A stretch of DNA of 64,000 bases, from assembly GCF_014384705.1 (NCBI RefSeq), contig NZ_JACRSN010000011.1:39878-103877 (forward strand), given 5' to 3'. Below are positions 56,616 through 64,000 of this stretch, piece by piece; the first letter of the stretch is position 1, and each line of letters starts with the position of its first letter. The notes beneath the pieces are model-generated. The model did not search any database and had not been told where the DNA came from. It saw only the letters and a list, made by a program, of their open reading frames with translations. The stretch is from Yeguia hominis. Its GTDB lineage: Bacteria; Bacillota; Clostridia; Oscillospirales; Acutalibacteraceae. The position numbers were made by a program, and so were the translations under genes.

Positions 56616-57641
56616 ATGAAAAGCGCTGTTTTTTATGGAAAACATGATTTGCGCATCGAAGAACGTGCGCTTCCTACGGTTGGAGAGCAGGATGTTCTGA
56701 TTCGAGTGATGGCCTGCGGTATTTGCGGGACAGATGTCCATATCTACGAAGGCGATAAAGGAGCCGCAGATTGCAACCCCAATACCGTTCTGGGACACGA
56801 ATTTTCGGGCGTAATTGAACAGATTGGGGCAAAAGTGGATAGCCTGAAGATTGGAGACCGCGTTTGTGTGGATCCCAATAATATGTGCGGAGAGTGTGAT
56901 TACTGCCGCGAGGGAATCGGCCATTTCTGCGAGAAAATGATCGGCTATGGAACGACGACGGACGGCGGATTTGCACAATACGCTGCGGTTCCTGCGAAAC
57001 AAGTCTATCGTTTGGCAGATACAGTTACGTTCGGGCAGGGCGCCATGGCGGAACCGCTTGCTTGCTGTCTGCATGGAATTGATCTGTGTGAAATTCGCCC
57101 AGGCGCAGCCGCTGCTGTGATTGGCGGCGGAATGATTGGCCTTTTGATGGTACAGCTTGCGAAGCTTTACGGCGCGCATAAAGTGGTTTTGATCGAACCG
57201 GTCGCAGGAAAGCGCGAAATGGGCAAACAGCTGGGTGCGGATGTTTGCGTGGATCCGTTCAAGGAAGACGTAAAGGCCGCAATTGCAAACGCCGGCATTA
57301 AGCGTCTGGACGCAGTGATTGAGTGTGCAGGAATTCCCGCCTGTATTGAGCAGGCGATCGATCTTGCCGGCAAACGTTCGGTTGTGATGATGTTTGGATT
57401 GACCAAACCGGACGCGACGGTTGCACTGAAGCCGTTTGAAATTTTCCAGAAGGAAGTTGTGCTGAAGGCTTCGTTCATCAATCCGTATACCCACAACCGT
57501 GCGGTTTCGCTGATTAACTCCGGCCGGATCAATGTGGACGCGATGGTGCACGACACCTGCTCCTTGGAGGCGCTTCCGGAGATTCTGAGCAGCGCGGAGA
57601 TGCGCGCAAAGGGTAAATACATGATCAATCCCTGGCTCTAA
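56616..57641 (+). CDS. Zinc-dependent medium-chain alcohol/polyol dehydrogenase
   Basis: This 341-residue enzyme belongs to the zinc MDR superfamily (sorbitol, threonine and related dehydrogenases). Catalytic zinc ligands are C37, in the segment ACGICGTDVHIYEG, and H-E in GHEFSG near 62; the structural zinc uses four cysteines (CGECDYCREGIGHFC, about 91-105). The NAD fold has the VIGGGMIGLLMVQLAKLYGAHKVVLIEP glycine loop, with Glu favouring NAD. The substrate cannot be deduced. It has its own promoter and a strong terminator, and is isolated between fsa and glg. Confidence 0.9.
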   Translation: MKSAVFYGKHDLRIEERALPTVGEQDVLIRVMACGICGTDVHIYEGDKGAADCNPNTVLGHEFSGVIEQIGAKVDSLKIGDRVCVDPNNMCGECDYCREGIGHFCEKMIGYGTTTDGGFAQYAAVPAKQVYRLADTVTFGQGAMAEPLACCLHGIDLCEIRPGAAAAVIGGGMIGLLMVQLAKLYGAHKVVLIEPVAGKREMGKQLGADVCVDPFKEDVKAAIANAGIKRLDAVIECAGIPACIEQAIDLAGKRSVVMMFGLTKPDATVALKPFEIFQKEVVLKASFINPYTHNRAVSLINSGRINVDAMVHDTCSLEALPEILSSAEMRAKGKYMINPWL

Positions 57642-57645
57642 CGAT

Positions 57646-57684
57646 AAAAAGGCTGTCTGCGTCAAAACGCGGGCAGCCTTTTTT
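57646..57684 (+). terminator. Intrinsic terminator of the alcohol dehydrogenase gene
   Basis: AAAAAGGCTG..TGCG pairs with CGCGGGCAGCCTTTTT (one mismatch), and then T residues. It begins a few bases past the stop. Confidence 0.8.
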
Positions 57685-57819
57685 ACAGGTTCCGACACAG
57701 ACCGTGTGATACAATAGGATTTGTGTTCTTATGGGGAATTTGCACGGCGTATTTATATAAAACTAACAAACGAATCTCTTTTTAACAAAATAATATAAGG
57801 AAATATTGCATAATCCCCA

Positions 57820-57848
57820 TTGAAATTTTCTGGAAATCTTGTTATGAT
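57820..57848 (+). promoter_or_regulatory. Promoter of the glg operon
   Basis: TTGAAA (57820-57825), a 17-base spacer and TATGAT (57843-57848) with TGT before it (extended -10). The leader is about 110 bases. A TGTGATACAATAGGA at 57705-57719 recalls the ferredoxin -10 region but has no -35. Confidence 0.65.
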
Positions 57849-57961
57849 GATAACAGAAAACGGAAGAAGGGCTCTCTTTCAGGTGCCCGCAAAAGGAAAT
57901 TCAAAATGGACAGTGTCCTACGGATAAAACGGATCTGTTCCGGATCACAGGGAGGCCATAC

Positions 57962-59920
57962 GTGAACATGCAGGAAGTAACCAAGAAGAAAACCGAAAAC
58001 CTTCCGCTGTATTTGTTCCATCGCGGCGAGAATTTTAATACGCAGGACTATTTGGGCGTCCATCGGATAGAAACCGAAGAGGGAGACGGCATGTCGGTCC
58101 GGGTTTGGGCGCCGCACGCGAAAGCAGTTTCGATTGCCGGCGATTTTAACGGGTGGAACCCGGAGGAGTATCCGCTTGTCAAAATCAGCGACGGCGTCTG
58201 GGAAACAACGCTGCCGTTTGTATTGGAACAATTTTCCGCCTATAAATTTTATGTAAGCGGTACGGATGGAAAAAAGTTATTTAAAATTGATCCATATGCC
58301 TATCATTTCGAAACCCGCCCCGATAACGCCTCCAAATATTTTGATATCAGCGGGTTCCATTGGAACGACGCGCCGTGGTATGCGTATAAAAAAGCGCATC
58401 CGCATGAACAGTCGCCGGTCAATATTTACGAGGTGCATCTGGGCTCATGGCGCCGGTATGCGGACGGGAATTTTTACTCTTACCGAAAGCTTGCGGAAGA
58501 GCTGGTTCCTTATGTTAAGGAAATGGGCTATACGCATATCGAGATCATGCCGGTAACGGAGTATCCTTTTGACGGTTCCTGGGGCTACCAGGTAACGGGG
58601 TATTTTGCACCGACATCGCGTTATGGAACGCCGGATGAATTTATGGCGTTTGTCGACGCTTGCCACTGTGCCGGAATCGGCGTCATCATGGATTGGGTTC
58701 CGGCGCATTTTCCGCGGGATACGGCCGGCATTGCGCTTTATGACGGCACGCCGTGTTACGAATATACGGATCCGCTGAAACGGGAACACAAAGACTGGGG
58801 CACGCTGGTTTTTGATTACGGAAGAGAAGAAGTCGTTTCATTTCTGATTTCCAGCGCTGTTTTCTGGGTGAAGCATTACCACATTGACGGAATCCGGGTC
58901 GACGCGGTTGCATCGATGCTGTACCTTGATTACAGCAGAAAAGATGGAGAATGGTATCCAAATCGGCTTGGTGGAAACGAAAATCTGGAAGCAGTCGCTT
59001 TTTTACAGAAACTCAACTCGGCTGTTTTTGCGGCAGATCCCGGTGTGATGATGATTGCAGAAGAATCCACCGCCTGGCCGATGGTTTCCCGGCCGGCATA
59101 CTGCGGCGGACTTGGCTTTAACTATAAATGGAATATGGGCTGGATGAACGACATGCTGGAATATATGTCGCTGGATCCGCTCTACCGAAAGGATCACCAC
59201 AACAAGGTCACGTTCTCCTTCTTTTATGCTTTTTCGGAAAATTTTGTTCTGCCGGTTTCCCACGATGAAGTTGTTCATCTGAAACGGTCGGTCTACAACA
59301 AGATGCCGGGAATGCCGGAAGAGAAATTTGCAGAAGTTCGAGTGTTTCTGGCGTATATGATGGCGCATCCGGGGAAAAAGCTGACCTTTATGGGGACCGA
59401 ATTTTTGCAGGAATCCGAATGGAATTATGAAGGCGAGCTGCAGTGGGGGCTGCTCAAACAAACCCAAAATCAGAAAGCACAGGCGTTTTTCCGCAGCCTG
59501 AACCGATTCTATCGGGAAACTCGTCCGCTTTGGGAGATTGACTTTTCCTGGGAAGGCTTTTCCTGGATTGCAAACGATGACTACACGCAGAGCGTGATTG
59601 CATTCCGGAGAAAGGATTCTATGGGCGGCGAAGTTTTGGCGGTCTGCAATTTTCAGCCGGTTGAACGCCAAAATTACCGGATTGGCGCACCGTATGCGGG
59701 CGTCTATACAGAGATCTTTTCGACGGAGGAAGCGGCTTTTGGCGGTACCGGCACCAAAACTTGCGAAATGCTGCACTCGGATCCGGTACCGATGCACGGA
59801 CAGGCACAGAGCATTTCGCTGACGCTGCCGCCGCTTTCCGTCGCGTTTCTCACCTGTCAGCGCGATCGGTCAGAACAGCGAAAAAAACAGAACAAACCGG
59901 ACATTCCGGATGAAACCTAG
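57962..59920 (+). CDS. glgB: 1,4-alpha-glucan branching enzyme
   Basis: GlgB makes the alpha-1,6 branches of glycogen. The 652-residue protein has an N-terminal CBM48 (about 35-115, VRVWAPHAKAVSIAGDFNGWN), a GH13 barrel with nucleophile D314 in GIRVDAVASMLYLDY, acid E367 in MMIAEESTAWP and the SHDEVVHLKRS third acid, and a C-terminal beta domain. I take GTG 57962 with GGGAGG 7 bases upstream; the ATG two codons later is farther away. It is first in the operon glgB-glgC-glgD-glgA, with gaps of only 29, -14 and 61 bases. Confidence 0.97.
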   Translation: MNMQEVTKKKTENLPLYLFHRGENFNTQDYLGVHRIETEEGDGMSVRVWAPHAKAVSIAGDFNGWNPEEYPLVKISDGVWETTLPFVLEQFSAYKFYVSGTDGKKLFKIDPYAYHFETRPDNASKYFDISGFHWNDAPWYAYKKAHPHEQSPVNIYEVHLGSWRRYADGNFYSYRKLAEELVPYVKEMGYTHIEIMPVTEYPFDGSWGYQVTGYFAPTSRYGTPDEFMAFVDACHCAGIGVIMDWVPAHFPRDTAGIALYDGTPCYEYTDPLKREHKDWGTLVFDYGREEVVSFLISSAVFWVKHYHIDGIRVDAVASMLYLDYSRKDGEWYPNRLGGNENLEAVAFLQKLNSAVFAADPGVMMIAEESTAWPMVSRPAYCGGLGFNYKWNMGWMNDMLEYMSLDPLYRKDHHNKVTFSFFYAFSENFVLPVSHDEVVHLKRSVYNKMPGMPEEKFAEVRVFLAYMMAHPGKKLTFMGTEFLQESEWNYEGELQWGLLKQTQNQKAQAFFRSLNRFYRETRPLWEIDFSWEGFSWIANDDYTQSVIAFRRKDSMGGEVLAVCNFQPVERQNYRIGAPYAGVYTEIFSTEEAAFGGTGTKTCEMLHSDPVPMHGQAQSISLTLPPLSVAFLTCQRDRSEQRKKQNKPDIPDET

Positions 59921-59949
59921 GATGTGCGTTAACGTTAGGAGGGGTATCC

Positions 59950-61179
59950 ATGTTGCCAAAACAGGAAGTGGTCGCGATGCTGCTTGCCGGCGGGCAGGGA
60001 AGCAGATTAGGTGTCCTGACAAAATATCTTGCCAAACCGGCGGTGCCGTTCGGCGGGAAATATCGAATTATTGATTTTCCGCTTTCGAACTGTGTCAATT
60101 CCGGCATTGAGTCGGTCGGCGTGCTGACACAATACCAGCCGCTGGAACTCAACCGATATATCGGAAACGGACAGCCCTGGGATCTGGACAGCACAAAGGC
60201 CGGCGTGCATGTTCTGCCGCCGTTCCAGCGCAGCCGTGGATCCGACTGGTATATGGGGACGGCCAACGCGATTTATCAGAATATTCGGTTTATTGAACAG
60301 TATCATCCGGATTACGTGATGATTCTTTCCGGCGATCATATTTACAAGATGGATTATTCCGAAATGGTTCTTTTCCATCGGGAGAACCATGCGGACTGTA
60401 CGATCGCGTCGATTGAGGTTCCGTGGGAAGAGGCGCCTCGCTTTGGAATTCTCAATACAAACGCGGACGGAACCATTTATGAGTTTGACGAAAAGCCTGC
60501 ACATCCGAAATCGAATCAGGCTTCCATGGGCATTTATGTGTTCACCTGGAGCAAGCTGCGAGAGTATCTGGTCAAGGATGCGGCGGACCGCAGATCGGCG
60601 CATGATTTCGGAAAAAACCTGCTTCCGGCTATGATGAATGCGGGCGAGCGGCTGCTGGCGTATCCATTTACCGGGTACTGGAAGGATGTCGGAACCATTG
60701 AAAGCCTCTGGGAAGCCAATATGGATTTGATCAACCCGAAGGTGGAACTGGATCTTTCCGATCCGAACTGGAAGATTTATGCACGCAGCCAGGTGATGCC
60801 GCCGCACTATGTCGCGCCGGAATCCCGGGTGCAAAATTCGCTGGTTGCCGGCGGATGCAATATTTACGGCGAAATTGATTTTTCGGTTTTGTTTACCGGC
60901 GTGTTTGTCGGAGCGGGCGCGGTGGTGCGCGATTCCATTGTAATGCCCGGGGCACGCATCGAAGAAGGCGCGGTGGTGCAGTATGCGATTATCGCAGAAG
61001 ATGCGGTGATCGGGAAGGGCGCGGTTGTCGGCGCCCGGCCGGAAGACATTGCGCCAAAGGATAAGGGCGGTTGGGGGATTGCAGTTGTCGGCGCGGGATA
61101 TGTTGTCCAGCCCGGTGCGGTAGTGCCGCCCAAAGCCATGCTGGATGCAGAGGAGGCGGAAAAGAATGCGGCGGAATAA
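59950..61179 (+). CDS. glgC: Glucose-1-phosphate adenylyltransferase
   Basis: GlgC makes ADP-glucose from ATP and glucose 1-phosphate, the rate-limiting step. The 409-residue protein has the catalytic domain (AMLLAGGQGSRLGVLT, FGGKYRIIDFPLSNCVNS, HIYKMDY near 140, and the GYWKDVGTIESLWEANM glucose-binding loop) and a C-terminal left-handed beta-helix with hexapeptides (VFVGAGAVVRDSIVMPGARI). AGGAGG is 9 bases before the ATG. Its last 14 bases overlap glgD, whose ribosome binding site is inside glgC. Confidence 0.97.
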   Translation: MLPKQEVVAMLLAGGQGSRLGVLTKYLAKPAVPFGGKYRIIDFPLSNCVNSGIESVGVLTQYQPLELNRYIGNGQPWDLDSTKAGVHVLPPFQRSRGSDWYMGTANAIYQNIRFIEQYHPDYVMILSGDHIYKMDYSEMVLFHRENHADCTIASIEVPWEEAPRFGILNTNADGTIYEFDEKPAHPKSNQASMGIYVFTWSKLREYLVKDAADRRSAHDFGKNLLPAMMNAGERLLAYPFTGYWKDVGTIESLWEANMDLINPKVELDLSDPNWKIYARSQVMPPHYVAPESRVQNSLVAGGCNIYGEIDFSVLFTGVFVGAGAVVRDSIVMPGARIEEGAVVQYAIIAEDAVIGKGAVVGARPEDIAPKDKGGWGIAVVGAGYVVQPGAVVPPKAMLDAEEAEKNAAE

Positions 61180-62284
61180 TGTACTGGGAATTCTCTTTGC
61201 CAACATTAACGACGATGGGGTGCATGAACTGACTGGAGAACGGACACTGGCATCAATTCCTTTTGGCGGGCGGTACCGGCTGATCGATTTTCCGATTTCC
61301 AATATGGTCAATTCCGGAATCCGGAAAATTGGGATCATTACGCGGAATAATTATCAGTCGCTGATGGATCACGTCGGTTCCGGAAAGGTCTGGGATCTTT
61401 CCCGCAAAAGCGGCGGCCTGTTTTTGCTGCCGCCGTTTGCTTGGAATGGCTACGGACGCGACAGCCGGATTGAGTCGCTGGCTTCGGTGGGGAAATTCCT
61501 AAAACGGGCAAGCAATGAAGAGTATGTCCTGATGTGCGACTGTGATACCATCTGCAACATCAATTATGCAGATATGATTTCCTTCCATAAACAGAAGGAA
61601 GCGGACATTACGGTGCTTTACCGCGAGGCAGAGACACCGACTGGTCTGCATGAGGTGGCGGCATATCGCTTGGATGAAGACGGACGTGTCAATGAGGTGG
61701 TGATTCGCCCGGAACCGCAGGACAACCGCTGCTACGGTATGGGAATGTTTTTGATGCGCCGGGAGAAGCTGCTTTCCATGATCGCGGATAACATCAGTCA
61801 CAACCGCTGCCGGTTCGTGCGGGATATGATCCAGAGCAATTTGCATACGCTCCGGATTTATGGATATCCGTTCAAAGAATTCGCAGCGCCGATCAATTCG
61901 ATCGAAACATATTTTCAGGCAAATATGGCGCTGCTGCAAAAGCCGGTTCGGGAAGCGCTTTTTAATCCGGAACGGCCGATTTACACAAAGGTGCACGATG
62001 ATATGCCTGCCCGGTATGGACTGGGGGCGCAGGTGCAGAATTCCATGGTGGCAGACGGCTGCGTGATTGAAGGAGAAGTCGAAAACAGTTTGCTGTTCCG
62101 CGGTGTACGGATTGGAAAAGGCAGCGTAGTGAAGAATTGCATCATCATGCAGGACAGTGTGGTTGGATCGAATTGCTGTCTCCAATATGTGGTCATCGAT
62201 AAAAACGCAAGGGTCACGGATGGTCGGCAGCTGATGGGATACGAAACCTATCCGTTGTCGATCAGCAAAGGCCGGATTGTATAA
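61166..62284 (+). CDS. glgD: GlgD, non-catalytic glucose-1-phosphate adenylyltransferase subunit
   Basis: This 372-residue paralog of GlgC forms a heterotetramer with it in Firmicutes and modulates activity. It keeps the fold (IPFGGRYRLIDFPISNMVNSGI, the NGYGRDSRIESL segment) and the left-handed beta-helix at the end (RGVRIGKGSVVKNCIIMQDS). The nucleotide-binding start is altered to GILFANINDDGVHELT, so the GGxGTRL-type loop is lost, as in known GlgD proteins. ATG 61166 has GAGGAGG 8 bases upstream and overlaps glgC by 14 bases. Confidence 0.93.
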   Translation: MRRNNVLGILFANINDDGVHELTGERTLASIPFGGRYRLIDFPISNMVNSGIRKIGIITRNNYQSLMDHVGSGKVWDLSRKSGGLFLLPPFAWNGYGRDSRIESLASVGKFLKRASNEEYVLMCDCDTICNINYADMISFHKQKEADITVLYREAETPTGLHEVAAYRLDEDGRVNEVVIRPEPQDNRCYGMGMFLMRREKLLSMIADNISHNRCRFVRDMIQSNLHTLRIYGYPFKEFAAPINSIETYFQANMALLQKPVREALFNPERPIYTKVHDDMPARYGLGAQVQNSMVADGCVIEGEVENSLLFRGVRIGKGSVVKNCIIMQDSVVGSNCCLQYVVIDKNARVTDGRQLMGYETYPLSISKGRIV

Positions 62285-62345
62285 AGTCTGATTTGCAGAC
62301 AGAATTTCCATGGGTTCCATCTCAGAAAAGGAGTGGGAAAGCAAC

Positions 62346-63770
62346 ATGAAAGTTTTATTTTGTACCAGCGAGGCATTGCCATTTATTGCAACCGGAGGCC
62401 TCGGCGATGTTTCCGGTTCTTTGCCGCAGGCGTTGCGGACCCGGCTGATTGGATGCCGGGTGGCGCTTCCGCTTTATGAGGAGATTCCGCAGGCACTCAA
62501 AGATAACATGCGGTTTGTCACAAGCCTGTCGGTTCCGGTTGCCTGGCGCCGGCAGTACTGCGGTGTTTTTGAGGCACACCTTGGCGGCGTGATTTATTAT
62601 CTGCTCGATAATCAGTACTATTTTAAGCGAGCTGGCATTTACGGCCATTATGATGACGCAGAGCGGTTTGCGTTTTTTTCGCGTGCGGTTCTGGAGATGC
62701 TCCCCTATCTGGATTTTCATCCCGATGTGATCCACTGCAACGACTGGCAGACCGCGCTGGTGCCGGTTTATCTGCATTTGTTCTACTCCGGCGGATGGCA
62801 TGCCGGCATCAAGACGCTGTTTACGGTTCATAATATTCAGTATCAGGGCAAGTATGGACATGAATTGCTAGAGGATGTTTTGGGAATTCCGGAAGAGCAC
62901 GATTCTCTTCTGGAATACGATGGCTGCATCAATTTTATGAAAGGCGGCATGGAGTGTGCCAATCGGATTTCTACGGTGAGCCCGACTTATGCGGAGGAAA
63001 TTTTGGATCCCTGGTTTGCCTATGGCCTGGATCGATTTTTGAGGGAACGCGCCTGGAAGCTTTCCGGAATCTTAAATGGCATCGATGTTGCGAGCTATGA
63101 TCCGCAGACGGATCCGCAGCTTTATGCGCCGTATTCGGCGGAAGACCTGTCTGGGAAGAAAATCAACAAGCAGAAGCTGCAGGAGCGGCTTTCGCTGCAG
63201 CAGGATCCGGAGGCGCCGCTCGTTGGAATGGTGACACGCCTGGTTTCCCATAAAGGAATCGATTTGGTGCAGGCTGCGCTGGAGGAATTGCTGCGCGAGA
63301 CCAATCTGCAGTTTGTCGTTCTGGGATCCGGTGAGTGGGAATATGAAACGTTCTTTAAAAACATGCAGCAGGCGTATCCGGGCAGAGTTTGCGCGTGCTT
63401 TGGATTTGTGCCGGAGCTTTCCCGCAAGATTTATGCCGGGGCGGATTTGTTCTTGATGCCGAGTAAGAGTGAGCCGTGCGGACTTGCACAGATGATTTCC
63501 CTGCGGTATGGAACGATTCCGATTGTCCGGGAAACCGGCGGGCTGAAAGATTCGATCCATGATGCGGGTGCGCCGGGCGGAAATGGGTTTACCTTCTGTA
63601 ACTATGACAGTGAGGATATGAAGCGCGCTGTATACCGTGCCATTGACGCTTGGAAGGACCCGGAAACGCGCAGGACGCTGATGCATACTGCAATGACCTG
63701 TGATTTTAGCTGGGGTCGGTCTGCAAATGCCTATATCCGCCTGTATCGCCAGATGCTGAAGGATGCATAG
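62346..63770 (+). CDS. glgA: Glycogen synthase (ADP-glucose)
   Basis: GlgA elongates alpha-1,4-glucan from ADP-glucose. The 474-residue GT5 protein starts with KVLFCTSEALPFIATGGLGDVSGSLPQAL. The usual Lys before TGGL (KTGGL) is Ala here, a change also common in other Clostridia. LHCNDWQTALVPVYL-like HCNDWQTALVPVYL and VHNIQYQGKY follow, and the C-terminal domain has SKSEPCGLAQMISLRYGTIPIVRETGGLKDSI with the E-x7-E type retaining motif. AAGGAG is 12 bases upstream of the ATG. It is the last glg gene here; no glycogen phosphorylase is seen before the IS element. Confidence 0.96.
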   Translation: MKVLFCTSEALPFIATGGLGDVSGSLPQALRTRLIGCRVALPLYEEIPQALKDNMRFVTSLSVPVAWRRQYCGVFEAHLGGVIYYLLDNQYYFKRAGIYGHYDDAERFAFFSRAVLEMLPYLDFHPDVIHCNDWQTALVPVYLHLFYSGGWHAGIKTLFTVHNIQYQGKYGHELLEDVLGIPEEHDSLLEYDGCINFMKGGMECANRISTVSPTYAEEILDPWFAYGLDRFLRERAWKLSGILNGIDVASYDPQTDPQLYAPYSAEDLSGKKINKQKLQERLSLQQDPEAPLVGMVTRLVSHKGIDLVQAALEELLRETNLQFVVLGSGEWEYETFFKNMQQAYPGRVCACFGFVPELSRKIYAGADLFLMPSKSEPCGLAQMISLRYGTIPIVRETGGLKDSIHDAGAPGGNGFTFCNYDSEDMKRAVYRAIDAWKDPETRRTLMHTAMTCDFSWGRSANAYIRLYRQMLKDA

Positions 63771-63833
63771 GGGAACTGCATTCGTATTAAATGATTAAAA
63801 TAAAAGCGGCGATCTTGACGTACAGCCATGATA

Positions 63834-64000
63834 TGTACCCGGTTTTCTGGACACCGGCTTAAAAATGAATAATTAAGCTTCCATCATGGATGCTTCCCTG
63901 AATTTAGAGGGAGGCATCCATTTTGTTTTAGCTTGGATTCTGGTGTTATTGTAATAATCAATATACTCGGCAATCGCCTTAGAGAAGGATTCAAAGGAAG
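63834..64000 (-). mobile_element. IS3-family insertion sequence (right end, truncated by the window)
   Basis: A transposase 3' end (63873-64000) is followed, on the plus strand side towards glgA, by TGTACCCGGTTTTCTGGACACCGG at 63834-63857. The TGT-start and CCGGTTTTCTGGACACCGG core are typical of IS3-family terminal repeats. The element continues past the right edge; the left end and target duplication cannot be seen. Confidence 0.75.
63873..64000 (-). CDS. IS3-family transposase, C-terminal part (partial)
   Basis: The last 41 codons are in frame to a TAA stop at 63875-63873. They read SFSKAIAEYIDYYNNTRIQ, then KTKWMPPSKFREASMMEA, the classic C-terminus of OrfB integrases (IS150-like IS3 group: EYIDYYNN.RIQ.K.K..P). 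The gene begins outside the window, so the DDE residues and the frameshift with OrfA cannot be checked. Confidence 0.88.
   Translation of the reverse strand, partial: SFESFSKAIAEYIDYYNNTRIQAKTKWMPPSKFREASMMEA

Noticed and set aside
56325..57698. A 457-codon minus-strand open frame opposite the alcohol dehydrogenase
   Set aside because: The dehydrogenase motifs on the plus strand are unambiguous and the antisense protein has none.
60007..61338. A 443-codon minus-strand open frame opposite glgC
   Set aside because: It is antisense to a conserved gene with clear motifs, and its composition (Ile/Arg/His-rich) is not protein-like.

Overview
The window looks like chromosomal core sequence from a Gram-positive, spore-former-type Clostridia bacterium, most likely an Oscillospirales/Ruminococcaceae-like anaerobe. 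The GC content is roughly half. Ribosome binding sites are strong, with many TTG and GTG starts. The gene families are typical of the group: the DarA c-di-AMP receptor, RicT, the arginine phosphatase YwlE, a MecA-type adaptor, LCP ligase, GTP-dependent PEP carboxykinase, the GlgC/GlgD pair, FeoB with two FeoA proteins, and an AGCS symporter. The assignment rests on gene content judged by eye, not on a search. No rRNA, tRNA or CRISPR array was seen.

Layout. 0-7 kb: a Nudix hydrolase, a convergent DUF1015 gene, and a four-gene operon for a Gld-type ABC exporter (ATPase, permease, GldG-like protein, DUF4340 protein). 7-13 kb: minus-strand surface genes, namely a lipoprotein fusing a metal/cobalamin-receptor fold to a peptidoglycan-binding domain, a YcxB-like membrane protein, a DUF1624 membrane protein and an orphan oligopeptide-binding lipoprotein. 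13-18 kb: an MFS transporter with proB-proA and an unknown membrane protein. 18-19 kb: three small minus-strand genes of unknown function. 19-23 kb: a phosphodiesterase, phosphoglucomutase, rpe and a convergent MecA-like gene. 23-27 kb: an RnfC-like/RnfD-like pair without the rest of the Rnf complex, then an alanine symporter. 27-31 kb: the darA-holB-ricT-ferredoxin-trmN6-rsmI housekeeping block. 32-35 kb: a csbB/yfhO-type pair for decorating a cell-surface polymer. 35-45 kb: yfbR, an LCP ligase, a small Smr gene, an unknown protein, dusB, and polA-ywlE-rimI-tsaD. 45-49 kb: pckG, an AT-rich gene-free stretch and a G5/3D-domain wall protein with a structured leader. 50-54 kb: the ferrous iron locus feoA-feoA-feoB with a cysteine-rich partner and a divergent DtxR/MntR regulator; three matching TTAG-N6-CTAA operators lie in it. 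54-64 kb: central carbon metabolism (gap, fructose-6-phosphate aldolase-like gene, zinc alcohol dehydrogenase) and the glycogen operon glgB-glgC-glgD-glgA. An IS3-family insertion sequence runs off the right edge just after glgA.

How the genes work together: pckG, gap, pgcA and glgBCDA outline gluconeogenesis and glycogen storage; feo plus its regulator is a self-contained iron uptake regulon; the LCP ligase, csbB/yfhO, the 3D protein and the PG-binding lipoprotein are envelope functions. The most unusual item is the RnfC/RnfD-like pair, in which both expected flavin sites look degenerate. Other points worth following are the structured leader before the 3D protein, a roughly 110-residue insertion in FeoB, and a small gene whose ribosome binding site seems to be brought to the start codon by a hairpin.
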